A stretch of 64,000 bases of DNA from Blasia pusilla (lineage: Eukaryota; Marchantiophyta; Marchantiopsida; Blasiales). The notes beneath the pieces are model-generated. The model was not told where the DNA came from and searched no databases. It saw only the letters and a list, made by a program, of their open reading frames with translations. Positions 1-9,045 of the stretch are shown here, piece after piece. Position 1 is the first letter of the stretch. Each line of letters starts with the position of its first letter. The stretch lies in NCBI GenBank assembly GCA_050084515.1, contig CM114273.1, positions 12,090,001 to 12,154,000 on the forward strand, read 5' to 3'. A program made the position numbers and the translations under genes.

Positions 1-186
1 CTTAGGCATGGACTAGGATAAGGATTATAAGGTCTTTTCCTAATTCTGTGTATTACTTAAGATGTGTTTTTAAGCCTTTTGACCCTTTGGGTCATACGAG
101 TTTGATTTATTTACCATTTGCCATTTATGAGACCGGTCTTCCCTATCCAAGGTTGTTCCATAGAATCCACCATGCTCTTTGGGATG

Positions 187-566
187 CCCTTGTCGTGCGC
201 ATACACATCACTACACAACATACATCGTTGTCACCGAACATACACACAAACACACACGATCCCATGCTAACTCATGGCATCCAAACAACGAGACAAGAAG
301 TACCAAAATATTTCCAATAAAATAAGATCCAATCTCTCTCACAACATCATAGTTCTCATATGTGTATACTCTCCGGATAGTAGGTACATAACCACCTCTC
401 CGTATAGTAATGAAACCTCCGGATAGTAGGTCAATAACATTGGGTACATGTTATGTACACATTGCTACATAACATACATTGTTGTCACTGAACATACACA
501 CAAACGATCCCATGCTAAGTGATGGCATCCAAACAACGAGACAAGAAGTACCAAAATATCTCCAAT
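187..566 (-). repeat. Terminal (LTR-like) region of gypsy copy A, with a duplicated ~110-bp module
   Basis: Two related modules lie at about 187-315 and 455-566. On the plus strand each runs from a block rich in cacatc/acatacat through 'acaagaagtaccaaaatat' to 'ccaat'. On the minus strand the outer one ends in 'TATGCGCACGACA'. Related modules recur at 15117-15225, 16250-16385, 28951-29050, 29427-29530, 37025-37145 and 53730-53775, always at the 3' side of a gypsy piece or as an isolated copy. I read this as the terminal sequence of the family. Between the two modules, at about 365-440, is a stray piece of the integrase tail region ('ctccggatagtaggt'), the same as at 1115-1170. The exact LTR borders cannot be fixed by eye. 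Confidence 0.5.
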
Positions 567-752
567 CACTCTCCTAGCTGGTGGTTAGGTCTCTCTATTT
601 CCAGATAGCCATCTATCCCTAGCTACCATGACATGCATATCTCGGACGCTAAGAGCAAGAAGGCCGGGTGCTCATGTGGCCCCATCGTTAGTCGCCTTCT
701 TGTCATCCATGTCACAAACACAAGTCAGAATGTAGAACTACCTATTGTATGT

Positions 753-887
753 ACATCTGGGACACATCCATCGTCCATGAGGAACCCTAGTGAGAGGTGG
801 CGTCAAGCATGCCATATGCCATCCTCTTGAACATCCATCACAGACTAGCATAGTGGCTGCACCATGGGCAGAACCACACTACATATA
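753..887 (-). pseudogene. Copy A: terminal PHD finger of Pol, broken by a stop and a Cys-to-Tyr change
   Basis: Downstream of the SH3-like segment (1097-879, 'LPSGVLLLEGRDDMVWKDH') the minus strand carries a C4HC3 finger. The first Cys reads Tyr (codon 885-887) and a TAG stop falls two codons later (879-881). The rest is well kept: 'MLVCDGCSRGWHMACLTPPL' and then 'GRWMCPRCT'. The spacing equals that of the intact copy in B. PHD fingers bind histone H3 tails. Here it sits where chromodomains sit in chromoviruses, at the very end of integrase. Next to it, 'NCTLCHLSN' carries a further Cys pair. Confidence 0.85.
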
Positions 888-1136
888 TTGTAAGTGTGCA
901 AGAACTACTGCTAAGCTCGGATCAACTGTACCATCAATGTTCGAAAGGTGACACAACGTACAGTTACGCACATGGTCCTTCCAAACCATATCATCGCGCC
1001 CCTCCAATAAGAGAACACCTGATGGCAAAACCTCGCGCATTCTCAAAATGGTGCGCCCTACAATCACATCCAAGGTTATGGGTGCCGTCTGTTGCAAGTA
1101 GACATAGTCTCCTTGATGAAACCTCCGGATAGTAGG

Positions 1137-2063
1137 TCAATAACCACCTCTCCGTATAGTCGCATACCTCAATGTATCCCGATGCTGCGAAATCGCCAAG
1201 TTCTCAAACGCCATGGGCATCACTCTCCGAAACAATTCAACCCTTTGAGAACATGCTCGCATCCATACATCAGGCTCATCAAGGTTCAACATCTCACCAA
1301 CATCTCGACGAAGAGCCGCAGGTAAATCTAGCTCTCGACCATACGAAAGCAAGTACAGTGAGAAAGAAGCTAAGGATGCATGCATGCTGAATCTGTATCC
1401 CATCGCCAACCACGGCAACTGGAGGTCACAATCTCCTAGGTGACCTCTTTGCAAGCCATACTTGCGTAGTACTCTCTTCACCGTATGCACAACCCGCTCC
1501 GCTAGTCCATCCACCTCAGGATGATCTCGCGAAGTACTGCGGTGGTCGATCGACGCTTGATCACACAAGGCTTGAAACTCCCCGTGAAACTCTGTGCCCT
1601 GGTGTGTCAGCATCTCAGCTGGTGCACCGTAATGACACAACACTCGATCATGGAAGGCATACGCTACTCCCTCACTTGCTTTGTCAAGAAATGCAACCAA
1701 CTCTATCCATTTTGAGAAGTGCTCGACCATCACCAACACACAACGACTATGGCGCTCCGTCAAAGGCAAAGGTTCTGCAAAATCCAAAATCCATCTATAA
1801 CCTAAACCCATGATCGGAAGTGGATGCAAGTGTGGAGTCGGAGCATTGAAAGATGCTCGGACTCGATCACACACCATGCATCTGGCAACAAACTGTTGAA
1901 CGTCAGTTTGCATGCCTCGCCACCAATATTGTATCTGGAGCAAGCTGTACATGCGCTTCACTCCAAAATGATCCAACTCCTCGTGTGCATGATGCACCAA
2001 ACGTGCTCTCTGTAGAGGATGAGGCACTACACGCACTCTACCATCCTCCAAAACTTGCAACAC
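1137..2063 (-). pseudogene. Copy A: integrase, 308-codon open frame with a lost catalytic Asp
   Basis: The N-terminal zinc-binding part is visible (residues ~25-68: 'HHAHEELDHFGVKR', 'YWWRGMQTDVQQFVARCMVC'). The catalytic core follows: 'YRWILDFAEPLP' gives the first Asp, 'AEMLTHQGTEFHGEF' is where the second Asp should be but reads His, and 'EVDGLAERVVHTVKR' gives the Glu. Copies B ('LRDQ') and C ('LIDQGTKF') keep the second Asp, so the His is a loss specific to A. The end of the frame, 'VWMRACSQRVELFRRVMPMA' to 'RYATIRRGGY', is shared by A, B, C and G. Integrase inserts the cDNA into the genome. The long frame is notable for a decayed copy, but with the Asp gone it should be inactive. Confidence 0.92.
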
Positions 2064-2453
2064 ATGTGCCCCCTCCCACCGGAATCTTCTGGCTCACTAT
2101 AGGATCCGGTCCCGCTCTCTAGCACCCACTGTGCTCGCGACGCTGCTAGTACGCAAGTTCTCCAAGACCACTCCGTTGTCGTGAACATCTTGACCACTTT
2201 TCGTCTCCTCACCCGCCTCTAGATCTAAGGACTTTCCATCAGACCTCGCCATCGAAGTCTGAGCAGTCTGGCTCTCCATAGCCAACAAGCCCAAATAGGC
2301 TCACGCATGCCATTATGGCACCAACTCCTCATCACTCTCACCTTGCCAATGAGCTCTAGTCACATGTTGTTGACTCGGGCATGGGTTACGGCTCAAACCA
2401 TCTGCATCCTGGTTGAGCGTCCCAGGTCTATGCACCACTTGGAAGTCATACTC

Positions 2454-2723
2454 CTACAACAAAAGAACCCACCTCGCAAGCTTCCCTATAAGCTTGTTGG
2501 ACTTCATCAACCACTTAAGTGGCCGATGATCAGTATTGATGGTAAAGGGGTTTCCAAATAGATAACATATGAAATGGGCGACAACCCACACCGCAACCAA
2601 GCACTCACCCTCATACGAGCTATACTTTGCCTGTGCAGTGTTATTCGAGCGACTAGTGTAAGCCACCACGAAATCCCTACCATCATCGTCATGTTGGGTG
2701 AGCATGGCTCCAAGCCCCAACAT
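2454..2723 (-). pseudogene. Copy A: RNase H domain
   Basis: The frame reads 'MLGLGAMLTQHDDDGRDF', then 'VVAYTSRSNNTAQAKYSSYE', 'GECLVAVWVVAHFICYLFG' and 'INTDHRPLKWLM'. This matches the RNase H part of Ty3/gypsy Pol, which removes the RNA strand during reverse transcription; the 'YSSYEGECLAVVWA' and 'TDHRPLKWL' boxes are typical. The equivalent domain in copy B is at about 13065-13320 and in copy C at about 31747-31440, all clearly alike. The piece sits directly downstream of the reverse transcriptase, as expected. Confidence 0.9.
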
Positions 2724-3069
2724 GCTCTAATCGATATGCAATTGGAAAGGATGCCCCCTAATTGGTCTCCTCAATACGGGCCTGGACGTCAATGTGTCCT
2801 CGAGCAGCTGAAATGCTCACTCTTGCTCGTCCCCCCAATGCCACTCCTGAGCCACCTTGGTCAGCAAGGTAAGCGGCTTTGCAATCAAACTGAAACCCTT
2901 GATGTATCGTCGATAGAAGTTTGCCAATCCCATGAATGCATGAACTCGACTCACATATGTAGGGCATGGAATGCATGAAATCTTGGGTATATCGTATGAC
3001 CCAGGTACTCAATATGGTCGTAGAAGACCTTGCACTTGCCTGGATGTAGGTTCAGTCCATATAACTGCA

Positions 3070-3784
3070 ATCATCAAAACGTCTCCTCTAGATGTCGATC
3101 ATGCTCCTCAACTGTGGCGCTGAAGACTACGATGTCATCAATATAACACCTAGCAAAATCCAGACATGCCAAGATCCTATCCATGACCCTCTGAAACTCA
3201 GCCAGGACGTTTTTTAACCCAAATGGTAAGAACCGCCACTGGTACAAACAATCCTTCCCGTGAGGATCGATGCCCCAAAATATCGTCTTTTGCCTATCCT
3301 CCAATCTGATAGACAAATAATGGTATCCGACTCGCAAATCCAATGAACTGAAGACCTTTGCATGCCCAATCGCATCAAAGATCTCCTAAGGAGTGGGCAT
3401 GGCATACCTATCGGAATTCGTCTGCCGATTGATAGGTCGCTAATCTCCACACATCCGCATATCCGTCCAGTTGCCATGCACATCCTTCTTGGCGGGCATG
3501 ATGGCAGATACATACTCTCCATGCAATATCTCCACTAGTCCTGCTCCAACCAAGTCATGGCTCCTACTCTAAATCAGAGCCCTCTCCATGTCACCGTACC
3601 TATAGGGTCGTCGGAAGATCGGCGTGTCACTCGACAACTCAATGTGGATCCCTCGATCCTTCAGCGTACCCAAATCATGCATATTAAATGCAAAACAACT
3701 CCTATAACTCCTAACGAATTGGTGTATCCGGCGCCGCTCTCTTTCTGTCAACTTAGGGCCCATATCTGGCTCCCACATCTCCAT
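3070..3784 (-). pseudogene. Copy A: Ty3/gypsy reverse transcriptase
   Basis: The region opens with a Pol linker 'WEPDMGPKLTERERRRIHQF' leading to 'SYRSCFAF', 'TPIFRRPYRYGDMERALI', 'AKKDVHGNWTDMRMCGD', 'RPINR', 'SLDLRVGYH', 'GKDCLYQWRFLPFGLKN', 'EFQRVMDRIL' and the catalytic 'CYIDDIVVFSA' near 3130. This is the standard fingers-palm series of a gypsy reverse transcriptase, which copies element RNA into cDNA. It is interrupted by in-frame stops (for example between 'MCGD' and 'RPIN') and by short gaps, so it is not expressed as a whole. Immediately downstream (3012-2758, minus) are scrambled remnants of the thumb/connection part, including 'YDHIEYLGHTIYP'. Confidence 0.93.
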
Positions 3785-4079
3785 CGTGACTGTGGTAGGA
3801 CTCTCCGGCCTGGGTGTCGATCGTTGCTATGGTGCAACCCTGCCTCGGACAACATAACTCTCATCTCCACGTAAAGTACCCGAAACCACGCTCGATGCTG
3901 TGGCTATCATCTCCTGGTGTACCTTCAAAACATCCCAAGAAGTCCAAGGGTGCCTCTCCCCATCACCCTTGGTGTGTCGATCTCCTTGGATCTCGCCCCC
4001 AGCCACTACCTCAACCGTCTTGGTAGGCATGGAGCTCACCAATGCAACAATTATGATCTGTCGCATCCTCAAATGACGC

Positions 4080-4968
4080 TGCTCAGCTACGCGTAAGCTG
4101 AAAATCCATGTCAAGCAGTTCACGTCCATCGCCTGACCCAAGACATGATGTCGTAATGCCTCTAATAGTGACGGTACTACCGTCACTCCTGTGGGGAATC
4201 CCATCGCTCGCTCTCGCTCATTGGCGTTGGGCTCCACCAACCTCTATACCTGGTCATCCCAAACCAAGCTAGGTCCAGCTCCTGGAATGCATAGGAAGCA
4301 GAAAAACTCACAAATGTAGGAAAGGCTGCGCGTGGCATGCCAATCCTGTTGACCACAATCAACGGTGGCCGATCATTGTGCCTCACTGCCTGTGATCAAC
4401 CACATGGATCCTGAATAGAATCCACCAACAAATCGGAGGGGCGCTCGAGCTAGCATACACCCTCCGCAAAACCTCATATGGGACCAAGTTGGTCCACCAA
4501 AGAGGCGGGCGGTGTGCTCTAGAACTTACACTCGCCGTATCCAAAAACACTATTGAGCCGATCCATGCACGCACCTGATGTGCACTCGTCACCACCCGTG
4601 ACCTCGAATCGCCCAAGATTGGCACATTCTCCAGAATGTATGTTGGAGAACAAGACTGATGCTTGTGCAAGTGTCGCAAAATCCGCATCATCTCCCAAAA
4701 TAACATGGACCGAGTGTTAGCTCACCTGCAACCTTGTCCAACACGCAATTGGCCTTGCCACGGCCAACCAGCAAGGACCAAATCTATGGCCCCTACCCGC
4801 TCCAAGTCCTACGCCCCCAACAATGAAACATCCCGCGGTAGGGAACTCTGGTATCCCTAGACAACAAGTCGGGAAAACGGAGGCGTAACTATGCCACATG
4901 GTGAAGTGAAGTGCACCTCGCAACATAATCAATCTCCACATATAGGTAATGCTGCACGCGTACTCATG
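4080..4968 (-). pseudogene. Copy A: remainder of the C5 cytosine DNA methyltransferase domain (DNMT3-like), inactivated
   Basis: After the motif I stop, the minus strand continues with 'YLYVEID' (motif II acidic residue). Next comes 'IDLVLAGWPWQGQ' at about 4749-4787, the motif IV region, where Trp (codon at 4758-4760) replaces the expected catalytic Cys of Pro-Cys. Then follow 'LFWEMMRILRHL' and 'YILENVPILGD' (the ENV motif, ~4620-4632), 'SSRAHRPPLWWTNL' (equivalent to the 'HRARYFWGNL' box of DNMT3), and finally 'NERERAMGFPTGVT' and 'RHHVLGQAMDVN' (~4225-4100, motifs IX-X; DNMT3 has 'ERVFGFP' and 'RQRLLGRSW'). The motif order I to X is not rotated, which excludes the plant DRM type. About 320 residues would span the whole domain, normal for a catalytic core. 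At least two stops and two frameshifts are present. The enzyme would transfer methyl from AdoMet to C5 of cytosine in DNA. Confidence 0.85.
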
Positions 4969-5716
4969 CCTGCAAAACAACAGCTAACCCAGTGCTCATC
5001 CCTCCAAAGAGATACAACACCCAAATACCCCCCTCTGGGATGCACCACACAATGGGTGTGGTATCCAAGAGCATCATCATACCTTTCTCGGCAACCTCGG
5101 GTTTCTCTGACCTGTCACGCTCTGGTGCAAAGGTCTCGCTCCACGCGGTCTGCACATGCTCAGTGGCTAAGTGTCGAAGCTCCTCAATCGAGCCCCAAAG
5201 TGACACCTCTCCTCCACGGACTGATGCGGCTATCATGACACTCCTCTCCATAGAAATGTGAGGAATGGGAGTATCCTCTGCATGGACATGTCCCTCAATC
5301 AAGTCACTAGGTGAAGTGATGGCACTGCTAAATGCTGCTAAGGTCGCCATCTCTCCTGGCCGTCCCTCGATCATTGCACATGTAAATCGAACGGATAATG
5401 AGCTAAGGCGCCCATCACCTGATTGCCATCCTCGTCTATAGGACGCTGACTCCTCCCAATAATTGAGGGAAAACCCCATCGGGTACGACAGTGCTCCACC
5501 AACCAAGACGTTGTAGGACTCTGCATCGATCACTATCGCCTTGGCTCGCACCACGGACTCATCTGCAGGGTGTCTGGGATGAATCCTCACCACGACCTCA
5601 TGTCGAGTGATATACGGTGTGGTACTCACTCCACCCAAGGATGTCTGTATCCGGAATGGACAATGCTCCACATCGGCTCTCATCAAGCCCAATCTTGTGA
5701 ATGCCGCTTTCCCCAA
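4964..5716 (-). pseudogene. Copy A: retropepsin fused in frame to the start of a C5 DNA methyltransferase
   Basis: One 250-codon open frame carries the retropepsin body and then the first methyltransferase motif. Residues 1-100 match the protease of copy E (shared 'LGL/LGI', 'CPF.IQ.SL', 'AESYxVLVGG', 'YPMGF', 'GWQSGDGR'). The catalytic Asp-Thr/Ser-Gly would lie just upstream and has been lost. After a variable linker, residues about 228-250 read 'WVLYLFGGMSTGLAVVLQA', the AdoMet-binding motif I of C5 cytosine methyltransferases (DNMT3 has a similar 'VLSLFDGIATG'). A TGA stop follows at once, but the methyltransferase continues beyond it. The unbroken frame shows that the enzyme was encoded within Pol between protease and reverse transcriptase. 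The protease call is firm. The motif I call is supported by the downstream motifs. Confidence 0.82.
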
Positions 5717-5842
5717 TTAGATGTTTTTCCTTCAAGAATGTGGGAGTTGTTGAGGTTCTAGACTTGCGTGGGGTATCTTTGGAGTTAATTTTCAAGATGG
5801 AAGAGTTATGACTGGTGGGGTTCGTTTTGACGAGAGAGTTGT

Positions 5843-6632
5843 GGGGTTCATTTTGACCAGGGCGCATGAACAACATTGGCATTTGTGTCACTAACGGAGG
5901 ATGGAGAACGAGATCTATACTCTACCTCAATCCTAGTGCAAACATGCTTGTGGAAAGTGCTGAACAGGATGTGGAGCTTATCCAACACGTACGTGTATCA
6001 CATAATCTGCAGTCAGTAGTGGCATGAGACATTATTTCTCATCTTTAGCCATCTCATGCTTCATAGTATCCTAATTGTAATGCACACTAGTTGGGTTATG
6101 AACAATATGAAACTTGTGAGGCCAACGTGCTATTACAAGGTGTAGAAGTGCAATGGTTGTTGGTGGAGTGTCGTGGGATGTAATTGGTGTGGTGAAAGGA
6201 CTTCATTTTTTCTTCCGTGTTGAGTTGAAAGGACATTGATATGCCATCCATCCACTCAAGGGCTAGGTTTGTTGAGGTTTCCTTTGTAAGCATTTTTCAC
6301 TCTTCAACTGTTGAAAAATCTAGAGTCACCAAATTCTTGTGGATGCGGGTAGTGGGACAAACAAACCATAGCTTTTGTTTCTCAACAGTCTTCCCTGAAC
6401 TAATGAGCTGTTGATGTTTGATGCCACTTTGCAGCCAACTATTTTTCATTACAAATGCATCAGCCTTATTGCAGAACCGTGTTGATATGCTCATTTGAAA
6501 GCTAGGGAGATTGCAAGAAACCCAAACGTGCTCTTGTCATACGATCCCAATTTGAGGCTTCCCTTGTGGCCATCACTAGAGGCTGCTCGTGAGGGAATCA
6601 AGAGCATATGGGACCAAGCTGACATCATCAAG
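5843..6632 (+). pseudogene. Fructokinase (pfkB family) pseudogene, two exons retained
   Basis: Exon remnant 1 (5843-5988) reads 'GVHFDQGA', TGA, 'TTLAFVSLTEDGERDLYS', then, after a one-base frame change, 'YLNPSANMLVESAEQDVELI' and a GT donor. Exon 2 (6435-6632, AG acceptor 'tttgcag') reads 'FHYKCISLIAEPC', TGA, '[20 protein letters not shown]', '[20 protein letters not shown]', 'WDQADIIK' and the donor 'gtaatg'. Plant fructokinases have the same order of motifs. Introns are kept, so this is not a processed copy. Both premature stops replace an expected Arg (CGA to TGA), as in decay of methylated CpG. Fructokinase phosphorylates fructose in the cytosol. The ATP-site exons (GAGD motif) are not found, so this is a gene fragment beside the broken end of copy A. 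Confidence 0.85.
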
Positions 6633-8488
6633 GTAATGCCTGCTGGTCACAATCCTATCGAGATTGTGGAGTCTGAAGATTTCATTCCTCCTTGGGGCAT
6701 GATTGATAACTCTTGGTTGACTTCCTTGCTTACAGTGATGATGTAGCGAAGTCACTTTGATACCCGAATCTGAAACTCATGTTAGTGACGAAAGGAATTC
6801 AAAAGCATAGAGGGTGGATGGGATGAGTGGATTTGAAGTGTTGAATTTCTTCTGGTGTATGCCACATTTCCGTTCTTCTACAATTCGATTCCAACAGATG
6901 AAGTGATCTCAGACCTGCATAACCTTGCCTACAGCTGTGTTCATCCTCCCATGGTTTTTGGATTTGAGCCTTGAACCCATAACCCCAAGTATATGCATTG
7001 ACCCACAATCTCTAGAGTTTCCCTGCTCAATGGTTGTTCATACATCGTAACTGGTGAGCTACTAGGAGTTAAGAGCCAAAGATGATTATTCTAGTTTTTT
7101 GCAGATTTATTTCCATTCCCCGTTTATTGCAGGATTCCCATAGAGCCTTCAGATATAAGCTCTCACTCTCATAGCCATTCACCCACTCTTACACGATAAC
7201 CCAATGCCTCCTACACATACAACTTATAAGACCATTGGGATCCCACTGTATAAGATTGGGTGAATGGCATTTATCTGCAACTCAAGTGGGAATATATCCT
7301 TGTCGAATGGCAATATAGAATATGTTGGTGAGTGTCAGAACAATAACATCATTTGTTATTTTGAACGTTTGAGTTTGACAACGAAGGTCATCCTCAATCA
7401 TATTGTGTAATCTTCAACTACATGATATGATTTTTGAAGGTTGAAGAAGTATGGCAGATCCCTAAGGCCATGTTAGAATGTTACAACTAGCAACCATATG
7501 TGTTCCATACTTGAAGATCCTGCAGAGGGATGTTGCCCTTCCTATTTCTTAATGTTCTCAAGAGTGGGTTCAATTGTATTTGAATTGCTCTGCAAGTTCA
7601 AAGATCTTCTTAACAATTTACTTGCATTTCCTCGAAGGGAGCAAATGTCTGTATGTGCTCAGCATCTGTTGAGTGTGTATAGAATATGGTTCTGATTTTT
7701 GCATTTTATCCCCTTGTAGTTGAGTTGCCATGTTTTTGGTTGTGTGCTCTATTCCAAATTGTATTTTATGCTTAGGTGTATGCTTTAGTGTTGCAATTCA
7801 AAACAGAAATGGACATAAGGATTTCAGTAATTCAGATCCAATTACAACTGAAAGATCTTTCAAAAAGCATTAATGAACTTATCAATTATTCCAAAAATGA
7901 AATCTACATTCACTATCAGTCATCAATATTATTGGTATAGTGAGCTTTCATTCCTACCTAGTCATTAAAATGACTCATTTAGACCTATTGCAATGACTAT
8001 AGGACTCATTCTGTCTTGTTCGTAACTCCCATAGTCCTATTGTTATGTCTACACCAGTTGTAGGGCCTTCGACTAGTCATGTGTCACTACTCGGAAAGTG
8101 ACTAAACGTGACTACATGAGTACATTATAGTCTTGGAAAAAATTGAAATGACTACACAAGTTGCTAACTACAACTCTATCCAAAAATTTAATGACTCGTG
8201 GAGACATGACTATTACCGCCAAGTGGATTCCTCACCCATGGGATACACTTGTCATAATGTCATTGGATATTGTGTACTTTTACATGACTAAACATGACTA
8301 CTACAATCATTGGTGGTAACTAGACACATACCCTAGATATGACTACACGAGTTGTCTTCCATAGTCCACGTCATTAATGACATGTCACATCAATTAGTCC
8401 ATGTCATATGTTGACGTGTCATTATTCCACGTCATCTAAGTGACGTGTCAGTCATGGCCTCAGGACTACAGCAATTGCAGGAGCACTA
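6633..8488. other. Intergenic stretch without a recognisable gene
   Basis: No convincing coding sequence is seen after the fructokinase exon. The stretch holds one foldback (7174-7268) and, from about 7920 to 8488, a segment crowded with variants of 'atgactac' and 'agtcat' in both orientations (for example 'gtgactacatgagt', 'atgactacacgagttg'). The same motif style recurs at about 9930-10020 and 12430-12635. It looks like subterminal repeat DNA of a DNA transposon, but no transposase is seen. Gypsy copy B starts abruptly at 8489. Confidence 0.4.
7174..7268. repeat. 95-bp imperfect foldback (MITE-like)
   Basis: The left arm begins 'gccattcacccactcttac' and the right arm ends 'gtataagattgggtgaatgg' followed by 'c'. 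The two arms pair over about 34 bases with a few mismatches around a short centre. This could be a small MITE or a transcribed hairpin. No target-site duplication is obvious. Confidence 0.6.
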
Positions 8489-9045
8489 GTCTTGTTCTTC
8501 AGCCTACATTCTGGAGAATGTGCCGATCTTAGGAGACTCCATGTCACGGGTGGTGACAAGTGCTCATCAGGTGCGTGCCTGGATTAGCCCAACATTGTTC
8601 TTGGATGCGGCGAGTGTAGGTTCTAGAGCTCATCGCCCGCGTCTATGGTGGACCAACTTGGTGCCCCATGCGATGTTACGGAGGGCGTATGCGAGAGTGG
8701 AGCGCCCCTCCCATTTATTAGTGGATTCCATTCTGGATCCAAGTCGTTGATCATAGGCAGTGAGGCACGATGATTGACCACCGTTGACTGTGGTCAACAA
8801 GGTAGGTAGGCCGCGGGCGGTCTTGCCCACATTTGTGAGTTTTCTCGCTTCCTATGCATACAAGGAGGCCGGTACTGGCTTGGTTTGGGATGACCAGGTT
8901 TAGTGGTTGGTGGAGCCCAACACCGACAAGAGAGAGCAAGCGATGGGATTTCCCATAGGAGTGACAGTAGTACCATCAGTGTCACATGCATCACGTTGCC
9001 ATGTCTTGGGTCAGGCGATGGACTTGAACTGCTTGACATAGATCC
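8489..9045 (+). pseudogene. Copy B: C-terminal half of the DNMT3-like methyltransferase
   Basis: The frame reads 'AYILENVPILGDSMSRVVTS', 'AHQVRAWISPTLFLDAASVG' and 'SRAHRPRLWWTNLVP' (8510-8750), the ENV motif followed by the Arg-rich WWTN box. After a frameshift zone (8750-8930) come 'KREQAMGFPIGVTVVPS' and 'SRCHVLGQAMDLNCLT' (~8928-9040), equivalent to motifs IX-X. Unlike copy A, the 'HRPRL' box is intact. Motifs I-IV (AdoMet loop and catalytic Pro-Cys) are missing because the element is cut at 8489. The segment leads directly into the linker and reverse transcriptase of the same strand, which confirms the methyltransferase's place in Pol. Confidence 0.85.

Larger units (their letters stand above)
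187..5718 (-). mobile_element. Ty3/gypsy retrotransposon copy A (PR-DNMT-RT-RH-INT-PHD), decayed
   Basis: This is the most complete pol region in the window, read right to left on the minus strand. The order is retropepsin (5716-~5420), C5 DNA methyltransferase (~5040-4080), reverse transcriptase (3784-3074), RNase H (2723-2454), integrase (2063-1137), an SH3-like segment (1097-~900) and a PHD finger (887-753). It then passes a purine-rich stretch into the terminal repeat. RT before RNase H before integrase, with a YIDDI reverse transcriptase box, is the Ty3/gypsy order. The 5' side is cut at about 5718, just after where the protease Asp-Thr/Ser-Gly should be, and fructokinase pseudogene sequence follows. 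Stops and frameshifts occur throughout, so the copy is dead. Gag and the 5' LTR are missing here but are represented by copies E and F. Confidence 0.9.

Noticed and set aside
4080-5040. Plant DRM-type methyltransferase
   Set aside because: DRM enzymes have rotated motif order; here motif I comes first and IX-X last.
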